From Heterodera schachtii (taxonomy: Eukaryota; Nematoda; Chromadorea; Rhabditida; Heteroderidae), in assembly GCA_023374025.1 (NCBI GenBank), contig SIJG01000055.1:957096-1021095 (forward strand): a DNA stretch of 64,000 nucleotides. The letters are read 5' to 3'. Positions within the stretch are counted from its first letter, which is position 1; the number at the start of each line of letters is the position of its first letter. The notes beneath the pieces were generated by a model. The model worked only from the letters and a program-made list of their open reading frames with translations, did no database searches and was not told the origin of the DNA. The position numbers and the translations under genes were made by a program. Shown piece after piece: positions 48,273 through 59,000 of this stretch.

Positions 48273-48830
48273 GTAAGTATCAGATCTAAGACAATTAAGT
48301 GAAAAAGCTTCAGTAATAATCAATATTAGTTTTTTATTAACATACATAAGTTATAAAATCAAAAATGCATGTCAAAAGTTCACCGAATTTGTCTGAAAGT
48401 TAAGCCATCTTCCAAAAGCTGCAATATGAGCATATAATTGCGGTACATTTTGAACTAAAAAACAATGCCAAATTCTGCCCAACATTATCAAAATCAGGGT
48501 GTTTACAAAGATTAGCAACAACTTTTTAATTTAACAATCCAAATTTTTTTGAATGCCCGCTTGTACGAAAACGCCCCTCGTACAAAAACCGCCGTACTAA
48601 AACGATCCGTACGAACCGGTCCGTACGGAAACGATCTAGCCCGTCTAGAAGGATCATTTTATTTGTTTTTAGTTTTTGAATATTATTCAATTAATATTTT
48701 AAAAATTAAGATTACAATAAAGAAGGATGCTAAGCTGAGTCACACGACACACAAACTCCCATCTTTATATACAAATGACCAATTAATAGCGCTGATTGAT
48801 CTCAAATTCGGTACTTTAGTAGCTTTAGAA

Positions 48831-49756
48831 TAGAGACCGGACGGGATTGGGATCCCGCGGGATTTCTTCAGGATCCCACGGGATTAAATTCGGGATCCGT
48901 CCCGAGCGATTTTTAAAAATCATCAGGATTGATCGAGATCGGGATTTCATCGGGATCCCGAACCGGGATCCTTCCCGACCACTTACCAATCTTTTTAATT
49001 AATTTAATTTAGCTTTAACTTTTGGGTTTTATTAAATAAAATACAAAATAAAAATTTAATTTTTATTATTTTCAGTTGAAAAAATAAAATTTGAATTTTT
49101 TTAAAAATTTTTGAGTTTTTTTGAATTTTTAAAATTTCCCGGTTCGTCCCGGTTCCCGGTCCCGGTCCCGAAGAAAAATCGAGGGCCCGGTCCCGGTTTC
49201 TCAGGTCCCGGCAAGTCCCGGTCCAGGTTTTGCCCAAAATTCCCGGTCCCGCTGCACTCTAATAAATGAAAAAATTTTATCAAAAATTCACTTTCTTGGC
49301 AACAATTTTTAATTTTTAAAATTATTTTTTAGATACCTATTTTGGATTTTTGCCCTTAAAAATTCCTACCCTACTCAGTTACAACTGCAACTAGTGAATA
49401 TAAATTTTGTTCAATTATTGGCTAAAAATATGTCACTATTCGTCACTATTTTGCACTTTTTGCCACTATTTTGTCATTATTTTGGCATTTTTACTCACTA
49501 TTTTAGTTAACTATTTTGGGATTTTTGGTTGCTAAAAGTCGCGGCCCTAATAATTCCGATCCCTATTTTTCACAATCGAATTGATTAATTATAAATATAT
49601 AAGCATTTGAACAAAACTTGGCACAAAACGTAAAAAAAATTTGGATTTTGGCTAATCCCGCGGGATCCCGAAAAAAATTCTTCGAGATTGATCGGGATCG
49701 GGATTCAGTCGGGATCCCGACTCGGGATCCCTCCGACCCCAGTTGTCCGGTCTCTA
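48831..49756. mobile_element. hAT-like composite element, TAGAGACCGG termini, TSD CTTTAGAA/CTTTAGAG
   Basis: Left end TAGAGACCGGACGGGATTGG, right end TTGTCCGGTCTCTA, flanked at 48823-48830 and 49757-49764 by 8-mers matching 7 of 8. The middle (about 49000-49261) is the right half of the 39591-type element, followed by a fragment with the tattttggcatttt motif, so other elements are nested inside. Confidence 0.8.
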
Positions 49757-50235
49757 CTTTAGAGCAAAAAAAAAGTACGACAAAAATTAATGATGTTTTT
49801 AGGCGGGATCGCGAACGAGATTGTTTACCATGGAAATTATTTAGGTGGAATAGGTGACATGGAAACAATTCGATCCGCTGCCTACACTTATGTAGGTTAC
49901 CTATACTTTATGTTTCGATAAGGTTTAGCAATTCAGAAGTATTTATGAATACATGTTATTATTATTAGGACATACTTGCATTTTTGAATAACATTTTTGA
50001 ACGAAATATATAAAATTCGCATAAATAAATTTTTGGATCAGATTTTATGAATCAAATTTTTAATCAAATTATATTTTTATAATAAAATGACAAATTTCCG
50101 GTGGGGTAAATTGGATTGACTACTCCTCCCACGCATGAAAAAATCATCATTTCCTAAGTTTTCTTTAATTTTAATTCAAAATTTATTCTTCCTTTATCGA
50201 ATAACAACGCCTTATCCCTAAACACAAATTTTTAG

Positions 50236-51563
50236 GTCTTAAACAAGATTTTCCACCTTGAAAACCTCGGTTTGAAAAGTGCTCCTTCTGCGGAACACAA
50301 CGAAATTGGAATCGAGAAAAGAATGCAAGAAATAATTAGTGAAAGAAAATGTGCGGTTGTTGCCCAACTCGAAACACAACAAATAAAAGAGAAAAGCACG
50401 CAGGTATCCGTTGCAAATATTAAATTGTTGAGTATTGCCAGAACCAAATCCAAAAACCATTTTCTAGCGTTTTGGCGTTGAAAATGAGATAAAATCAAAA
50501 AAATCATGGAAACCCATTACCTTTATAACAGCCATGCCCGGATAGTTTTCTAGTGCATGAGTGCCCCAGTTTTTTGTTTGGACCGTATCAAATCCCATTG
50601 AAATGCATTCGTGAATTTTTTTTATTTCAGAATTTTCAGCGACTAAGAGAATAATATAAAATTATTTCATTGGTTTTTTGCTCTTCTGCTAACTTCCCGT
50701 CCATGCATTATAATTAGTGCTAATATTTTAGTCAAAAGCCTATTTTTTCCTGAGCTCCCCATGGCCTGAAACGCACGAAAAAAATGTTTTTTGGGTTGTT
50801 GTTAAGCTATTTTTTGAGTTATTAATGCCTATTTTCTAGGTTTTTACTTAAAAAAATTTTGAAAGAACATATTTTTGCCTATTTTGGCGTTTGGTCAAAA
50901 TTTGATAACAAAAATGCAATAAAAATGAAAAATGAACCCCTAATAATCGACTAAAGTTTTAAATCGACCTGCAATTTTTAAAAATACACCCTTAAGAAAA
51001 GAAAATTTTCTCAAAAATCATCTCCAAAATATTTACTTATTTTTGGATAGAATTTTTGATTTTAAAAATTATTTAACTCCATACCCTTTTCCCTAATTTT
51101 TTACTTTTTTGAATAAATTTTGTCAATTTAAACCCCTAAATTTGAGACTTTTTAAGAGCCTATTTTCCATTTTTTAGAGCCTATTTTGGGGTTTTTAGAA
51201 CCTAAAGCCTACCTATTTTGGCAAAAAATATTAGACCTAGTTTTAATATTAATTAATAATTATTCTTTCTCGATTTAAGTTGAAAACTTTGTTATTGGAA
51301 AAGAGGAAGAAAGCCGAAAACGGAGAAGTAGTTTTAAATATGGATGAATTAGGGTCGTAAGTAGAAATCTAGAATAATATTTAAATTTAAAATTTTATTT
51401 TGTAGGTTTTTACAAGGAATTGATATCACGAAGCCCAATGAACAGGACTTATCATCCGGGGTCAGCGTTACAATATTTTATCAATTTACTCATTTTAAAA
51501 ACACAGGGAAATGATTTCCACAGTGAAATTTCTTATGGAATTTGGTTCGAAGGTACCCAGCAG
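50236..51563 (+). CDS. Coiled-coil exons of the spectrin-like locus, part 3
   Basis: Four exons connect in frame: 50236-50403 (VLNKIFHLENLGLKS, then NEIGIEKRMQEIISERK and AQLETQQIKEKSTQ), 51280-51356 (LKTLLLEKRKKAENGEVV), 51406-51460 (FLQGIDITKPNEQDLSSG) and 51507-51563. The first two are strongly helical with heptad-like spacing, compatible with a spectrin-type rod, but I do not recognise specific repeats. The last exon reads GNDFHSEISYGIWFEG in the joined frame; the frame EMISTVKFLMEFGSKVPS looks more protein-like, so one splice site may be misplaced or the exon decayed. A MITE-like remnant fills the intron at about 50713-51239. Confidence 0.45.
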
Positions 51564-51763
51564 GTAATTGTCATCACAAATATCGAGTTTTCAAATTAAT
51601 AAATTATATTGAATTTGTAATAATTTTACTAATTAAAAAATTAAACCTATTAACATTTTTTATTCTTTTTTATATAAATTAATTTACACAAAACATCGTT
51701 TTAATTAATTTATTTATTCAAAATAATTCTGTAAATTCATTTTTAATATCAAAAATAAGATTG

Positions 51764-51850
51764 TCTCTGATGACAGTAATTTTGATTTGATTGGAATTGA
51801 GGTTTTTTGAAAAAGCCCAAACTGCTGGAAGCAATGAGCCATTTAGAAAT
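51764..51850 (+). pseudogene. Decayed duplicate of the spectrin helix-B exon
   Basis: Aligns with exon 46026-46109 and its flank: both share gatttg/gacttg, ggaattgag, gaaaaag and then gccatttagaaattt. Relative to that exon it has lost one base in the run before gaaaaag, which shifts the frame, and its donor GTAAAG has become GCAATG. Confidence 0.6.
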
Positions 51851-51880
51851 TTTCAAAATTTGATCATTTTTATTTCTCAG

Positions 51881-53222
51881 GCCAACATAGTCGAAGGTGC
51901 CAACCGAGTTGAGGACATGAAACAACATGTGAATGCACTGCTCGAGTCGGAGCAGTTTGACCAGGCGCTGATTGAAGAACGATGTCGGAACGTGAACGAG
52001 AGCTATGAGCGCGCGAAAGTGAGCGAAAAGGATCTAATTCAATTTTTTTTTTGAATTATGAGATTTTTTAAATGAATCTTATTCAATTTTTTGAATTACT
52101 TAAAAATTGGGTTAAAATTTCGACCCAACCATTTTCTGTAAAAATAACAATCAAAAGGCGTCTCATTCCCGTGTCTCGCGTATCTTGTGTCTCGTTTTTA
52201 ATTTACATTTTTGCAATATCCCTGCTTGCAACTATAATTTTTAATTTCATCGTGGCTATTCCATTTCTTGGATGAATAAAAATTTATTCAACATTTCCCA
52301 TGCGTTTAGTTTCTGCGCGAAGCAAATGATCTGGCGGAATGGGTCCGATCACGTGAGACTGTCGCATCGCAGCATGAGATTGGCCAAGACCTGGAGCAGG
52401 CGGAGATGCTGCAAAACAAGTTAGTGAGAGAGAGAAAAGTGAGGCAGTGAGAGCGAGGGGAGAGAGAGAGAGAGAGCAGGGGAAAAGAGAGAGAAACATG
52501 TCATTTATCATTTATTTATTACTTTGTAATTTCGCTGCTTTTGTCCCGCAAATATTCGCGTTTCTCGACATTTGCGGCCCGACTTTTGCGGCCTCGGCAT
52601 TTGCGTCTATGTCAAAAATTGGGTTCAAAATTCAATTTTTTTTTCTATCGTCGATCGCCTAAATAGCATTATATAAATGATAGAAAGTGATTGTGCCTGA
52701 CATTTGATAGTCAGTAATTTTTGAAAAAATCATTAATTATTCAAATAACATAATTAATGCTCCCAATAAATTAGAAAACTACGATTTGTTAATTTTAATG
52801 CCGTTTCGGCTATCAGGGCTCGGAAAAATGCAACTTAGAATCCTATTTTTGACATAGGCGCAAATGACGGGACCGCAAAAGTCGGGCCGCAAATGTTGGG
52901 ACCCCAAATATCGTCATTCTGCTGCAAAGTTGCTGCCAACGATCACCCTTACCAATTTCAGAATCAATGACTTCAAAAATGATTTGAAAACGAATGAGGT
53001 GCGATTGCAGGATGAGAACCAAATGGCGGCACGGTGAACAGAAGATTTTTTGATGCTCTTCTCATTTTATTTTAAAAATATTCAAAATTTCAAAGAAATG
53101 AGGCTCTCGGCATGGAGATCGGGCGCGACCTGTGCCCGATGCATGCGTTGCAGTGCAAGCACGAGGGCATGGAGCGCAAGTTAGCTGCGCTTGGGAACAA
53201 AATCCAGGCACTGGATGAAAAA
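51881..53222 (+). CDS. Spectrin-repeat exons, best-preserved part of the locus
   Basis: Four exons with matching phases: 51881-52018 (RVEDMKQHVNALLESEQFDQ, ERCRNVNESYERAK), 52310-52419 (FLREANDLAEWVRSRETVAS then HEIGQDLEQAEMLQN), 52962-53033 (INDFKNDLKTNEVRLQDEN) and 53096-53222 (EIGRDLCPMHALQCKHEGME, KLAALGNKIQALDEK). These are typical spectrin three-helix repeats: helix C then helix A with the Trp and the GQDL/GRDL turn, then helix B with HEG. The segment that usually separates NQMAA from the next repeat is missing, so at least one repeat is truncated, and the exon-1 to exon-2 join omits the usual ESQxLQQ linker. Reading through the 52019 donor gives VSEKDLIQFFF and a stop, which may be a remnant of that linker. 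A paralogue of alpha-spectrin, functional or decaying. Confidence 0.62.
52545..52915. mobile_element. Fold-back element in an intron of the spectrin-like locus
   Basis: Arms of about 60 bases: ACATTTGCGGCCCGACTTTT near 52567 and its reverse complement near 52897, also sharing ATTTGCG and CTATGTCAAAAAT. The word pattern recalls the GACATTTGAGGACCC palindrome at 1036 and 13910. Confidence 0.72.
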
Positions 53223-53665
53223 GTGAGGGGGAGATGGGAAAGGCATGGCTGTAAAGAATTTTGGGCCATGCCATTCATACACCCGTTTATTTACCGGAAT
53301 TTTGGAATTTTTAATGCGATTTGTTATTGGATTTTGTTCAAAAATGCACAAATTTTACTATTTTAAAAACATTAAGAAAAAAAAAACGGTTTTAGTGACC
53401 GGCTGTGCCAAAGGCTTTACCTAGGAATAATTTGGAATTTTAATGATTTTAGCTAAGGAAATTTATTCAAATTTTTAAATTTTTTCCTCTTTCCAGTCCC
53501 AGCTTTTCTAGTTCCGGCCATTTCTAGTTAGCTTCGCAGAACGCAAATATTCTAGTATTTTTTCCGACTAATTTTTCAGGCTTTTTCAAAAAACATTTCT
53601 GCTTTTATTTTTTAATGAAATTGAGTCCTATTGACACGGAATTATTTAAACACATATTTTTTCAG

Positions 53666-55282
53666 GCCAAAAATGTCGGTCGTGGACTGCGCCACTTTCT
53701 ACTTTGAACAGAGCTCCAATAATCCGGTGCTGGGTCGTTTCGTAAAAAATTCCATTATGGAAGTTTTGTAAAAAGTCCCAATTTTTACCGTTATCTAAAA
53801 ATTTACACACAAAAACCCATTTTCATCGAACAATTTTTGGTTTTGAGCAAATTTTTTGCACCTAAAATTGGGGAGGACCTATTTTGGCATTTTCGAACTT
53901 TAGCACCTATTTTGGCCTTTTTCCAGAAATTTAATAGCAAAAGTGCAATAAAAACGAAAAATCACCCCTAAGGATTGATCATAATTTCAAAAAATAAAAC
54001 TCCTAAAAATTGAACCAAAATTTCAAAAATTCACTCCTAAGAAATCAAAAAAATTCCCAAAAATTCGTCTTAAAATTTATTTATTTATTTTGTTGATAAT
54101 TTGCATTTTGGATTGTCCTACCAGCATGAAACTTCAAAAAATTGCCATAACTAAAAAACAGAATCTAAAATTTTCATATTCTATTAGAGTAATCCAAGAG
54201 CTACGTTATGCTACAAAGATTTCATTTAATAAAAGCAAAATAAGATGTTTTTCTCGGAAAATCCGTAAAATGGCACTTTTAAAAAAGGCCCAAAATTACA
54301 CTTTTTACGAAACGATCGAACAAGCACAAAATGACCAAGCTGAGCGCGGATGAGCTTCGAGTAAAACATTTAACAATATGAAATTGTTCCCCTTTTTTTA
54401 AACTACTTATATTTGGCATATATTTTGTTGTTCCCCCTCTTTTAAACTACTTATATATTTGGCATATATTTTGTTGTTCCCCCTCTTTTAAACTACTTAT
54501 ATATTTGGCATATATTTTGTTGTTCCCCCTTTTTTACACTACTTATATATAGGGCTGGTAAATTTAGGTAAATACCTAAAAAAAATTTGCGCACTTAATA
54601 CGCACAGATACGCACGAAATAAGCATTTTCCACTTGGTTTGGGGTGTCTACGATGACTTTTATAAAACCTATTCTTACCTATTTGGGATTTTTTCTACCT
54701 ATTACCTAGGTACCTATTTTTATAGCCTATTTTAAGGATTTTCGAAACTTCTTAACAAAAATGCAATAAAATCAAAAAATATACGCCAAAGAATCGACCA
54801 AAATTTTTTTTTAAAAATACACCCCCTAAAAATTGGAAAATTTTCTCAAAACTTTATCCACAAAAATATATTTATTTTTTATTTAACAAAATTTTTAATT
54901 TAAAATGTCAAAATTTTCTAAGAAACTATTAAAAATATTTAAATTATTCGTTTACAAAAAAATAGAACCAAAATTTTCCCATTTGTTTGCTTTTTTCCAT
55001 TAAAGAATCGTTAATAAAAAATTTTATTTACCTATTTTTCTACCTATTTTGCGATTTTTCTTACCTAAATTTCCCAGCCCTACTTATATATATTTGTTGT
55101 TTACTTTTTATTCAAAATTTTGGAAGTAAATAATAAATATTAATTAATTTTATTTCAATTTTTTTAAAATTGTTTTGGTTTAGAAATTATCCTTGACTTT
55201 TTTTTTTGTTTACTTACAGCGCGAACATGTCAAACTGACGGCCAAGGACAATACCGCCCTTGTAAATATCCGTCTCCATTAA
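53666..55282 (+). pseudogene. Possible terminal exons of the spectrin-like locus
   Basis: Candidate exons: 53666-53707 (GCCAAAAATG start, reading AKNVGRGLRHFLL then a stop), a segment ending at 54360 (HKMTKLSADELR, donor GTAAAA) and 55220-55282 (REHVKLTAKDNTALVNIRLH, TAA) behind the acceptor TACTTACAG. AATAAA follows at 55442. The early stop at 53705 indicates decay unless that exon is skipped. No function assigned. Confidence 0.35.
54550..55082. mobile_element. hAT-like MITE, TAGGGCTGG termini, TSD CTTATATA
   Basis: Left end TAGGGCTGGTAAATTTAGG, right end CCTAAATTTCCCAGCCCTA; perfect 8-bp CTTATATA at 54542-54549 and 55083-55090. The left flank is itself a local tandem repeat (four times cttatat with ggcatatattttgttgttcccc at 54400-54545). 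The interior has the CACCCC(C)TAAAAATTG motif. Confidence 0.9.
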
Positions 55283-56021
55283 GTCAGTGTTATCTGAGCA
55301 TACTTACCAGTCGGGCAATCAGCGGCTGATTCAAGCAATTATTGACCAAAGATTGGAAAAAAATTAAAGCATCATTTATCGCTCCTGTGATCGGACATTT
55401 CTCGGTGTTTTGCTGGCACTGATGTGTGTGAAAGGATGCCGAATAAATTCTGATTTTGATTTTATGTCAAAAAAATCGACCTAAAAATTGGAATACATAC
55501 ATAAATCTAAATCGCGAAATATGGAAAACAGGCATATGGAATTTTAGGTTATTAGGGCTGGCCATGCCAATGCCAATTTAATGTGCCAATTTAAATTCAG
55601 TGGCAGGGTGCCAACGCCAAATCCAACGTAGCATTAATATCTCTCTCCACTAACAGAAAACTATCTCGTCAAATTATTATTTTTTATATAACTTTTATTA
55701 TATATCCATTTTTCTTTATCTATGGAAAGCTCAGGCATTGCGTGGCAAATGAATTATTATTATCATTTTAATTTAAAATTGAAAAAAAGCAAAGCAAAAA
55801 ACATAACAATTCTTTATTTTTTCGAAGAAAAATTAAATTCAAATTTTCAAAAAAAAAACCAAATTTTTTGATAGATATTTTTACTAGGAAAAAAGTTCAA
55901 AACAATTGTTTTTTTAAATCGAGATTTGATTATCGGGTGCCGAATCCCAAATCTTGATCTCGACTTTTCATAATCGGTATTTAATTAATATAATGTATAT
56001 TACATAATTAATATTTTTAGC

Positions 56022-59000
56022 ATGATCATCATTAGTTTGTGTGCAATTTTATTTGTTTTAATTACACCCATTTTGTCATCGTATACTACAGTATGCGTAA
56101 GACCGAACACTTTGAATTATGTGGGGCAACTGATGTGTAAACGCAATAACATTATGCACAAGATTGACCAAGATAGGGCCATCATTACAGACCAAAAAAA
56201 TGGAAGATACTCATGCATTACCTTCTGGGCGGATTTGGGCAATTGTGATCAGAATGAAACAAATGCAATGATCAAAATCACCAAAACTGGCACCAATGAA
56301 TCGGTCGGTTGGTGTTGCAAATTGGATGTGCTTTGTGTAATTAATAGGGATGGAAATTAATTAGAGTTAAATACACAGAGGTATTTTTCTAAGTATTTCA
56401 TGCATTGAATCGGTTTTGTTGAATATTTTGTATATCACGGGGAGAAGTTTGGGCACCAGAAATTTGGGCACCAGAAATTTGGGCACCGGGAAGTTTGGGC
56501 ACCAGAAATTTGGGCACCGGGAAGTTTGGGCACCGGAAAGTTTGGGCACGAGAAATTTGGGCACCGGGAAGTTTGGGCACCAGAAATTTGGGCACCGGAA
56601 AGTTTAGGCACCATAGGGATGGATGTAAAAAATAAAAATATTTTCAATTGTCTAAAAATTGCAACCATCTAATTTAAAAGCATAGTTAAATTTTTTATCA
56701 AGTTAGGAATCAAGTTTTTTTAAGAATGTCCACTCAATTAACCACGCTTATTTTGCTAGACTCATTACAATTCATTCTATATCAATGTCATCATATGCTT
56801 TATTTGTATCATTACAAGGCTCGGGTTGTTCAAGACTTAAAATTATAAGTTTAAATTGAATTAGACGGGTCTGTTCATATTCTCGGGCCCAAATAAGCTC
56901 GGCATTCATCAGTATCTAGGTAAGTCCACACAGAAACTATTCTATGTCTAATCCTATGTTTAAACAGATGTAAGAATTGACAAAATAACCAGGTTTCCAT
57001 AGTTCAATTTTTTAATTTTCAAGGAAATATAAATTTTAAACAAAGGGGTTGTTAAATTTGCTAAATTTTAACTAAATTTATAACATTTTATGTGTCTCAA
57101 TTTTTTTGTTTTTGTTTAAACAAACAATTTTTTAGAAGGAATTTGTGATCCCAAAAACATTTCTGTCCTTTGGCGAGGTGCCGATTGTGCTCGGCTTCGG
57201 CACACGACCACCGGCACAGAAATCATTCAATCTGAAAAATCATTTTACATGGATCAACAACACTCAAGAATCTCTTGTTGGGATTAAAATTGGCTGCGAT
57301 ATTGGCATTGATTTTTGTAATTACTATGTAATTGGAAGCGCAATTTTTCATCCGCAACAGAGTAATAATGCCAATGTTATTAATGTCACCGTACCAGTGT
57401 ACGACATTAATACGGTGATGCGTTTATGTGGCAGGGATGGACTTAGCGGCATTGAAATTGAGATCATTCAAAATGGGAATGTTTCGAGGTAAAATTATCA
57501 ATTAACTAATTACTCCTAATTTGGGATCATTCAAAATGGGAATGTTTCGAGGTAAAATTAATCAAAAATAAACTCAAAAACAATTTTTCGTATATAGGGG
57601 CAGGGCTTCCATCCAAAATTTTTCAAAATCAGAACATCGGGCCCAAAAAATCAGATTTTGGGGTCGAAAATCAGAACGATTCACAAAATCGCTTCAAAAC
57701 AGTTATTTTTACAATTTATTTGATCAAAAATGAATCAAAATATATTATTTTTTCGCCTCCCATTATCCATTTTAACAATTTTGGAGAGGAAATAAGTAAA
57801 TAAATAGTATATTTAAGTGCAATACAACCTAAAAACTAGTCTTGGTATCATACGATAGCTCTTGGCTTGCTCTATTAGCTTAAAAGGTTTCAGAAAATTT
57901 CATTGAGTTTTCAGAAAGTTGTGACCAAAAACATGAAAAAATAAACCTAACTTTCTGAAAACTTAATAAAATATTCTGAAATTTTTCAGCTTTATAGAGG
58001 AAGTCAAGAGCTATCTTACGATACCAAGATTATTTTTTTAAATTGTAATTAACAAAAGTTATGACGGATTTTAATCGAAAAATCTGTAAATTGGGCAGTT
58101 TTTACGAACCGCCTAGCATCGATATAGGGTTGGGTCGGGGAATAGGCCAAAAATGTCGGGGGTCGAGGTCGGGGCTCAACATAAATAAAAACATAGAAAA
58201 CTTTTAAAATAAGCGACCGTAGCACAGTCGGTTAGAGCATTTCACGGTATGGAAAGGCCGTGGGTTCGAGTCCCACCGCGGAGTTACCTTTTATGTTCCA
58301 CACACTCATTGCATGCAGCTTTTTAAACAAATAAATATTTTGATACTTTCAAAGATTGACATTTTGTTACCTCAAGTTTGTGCGCCATTTTGACTTATTA
58401 GATTAAGCCAAATATTGAGGGGAAAAAAAAGTTAAATTACTTATAATTAAATTTTTTAGAAAATATTATGTGACAAAAAATAATTTTATTCACAAAAATC
58501 CGATTGAAATTGATATGGATATTATCATTCATCCAATGCCAAGACCAAACACCAATTTCGGAGTTGGCACAAGTTCAAATAACAGCAGGTTAAATGAGAA
58601 TTTTGAATTTTAAATGCTTTAAAATGATTTAAATTCGTAGAAAAAGAAATATTTTTGGCGAAATTTTTGGACATTTTAAATTAATAAAATACCAAAAATA
58701 AATCATGGAAGAAATGTTAAATTTTGGCAAGCAAAAATACACAAAAAAATGAATCCTCAAATGACAATTTTCCCAATTTTTCTTGGTTAATTTAGAAAAT
58801 TTTGAAGAAATTAGCATGCCAATAAAAAAATATATATATATTTTTGTAACCAAATTAAAAATTATTTAAATTCGAATACAATGTTAAGACCAAACACCAA
58901 TGTCGAAGTTGGCACAAGTTCAAATAGCAGCAGGTTAAATGAGAATTTTAAATAATTATTTTAGTAGAGATAAGAAATTTTGGTGAATTTTCAAGAATTT

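Noticed and set aside
56367..56668. Several ORFs with repeats such as PKFLVPKL and CPNFWCPNF
   Set aside because: They are frame translations of a 15-16 bp VNTR inside intron 1 of gene B.
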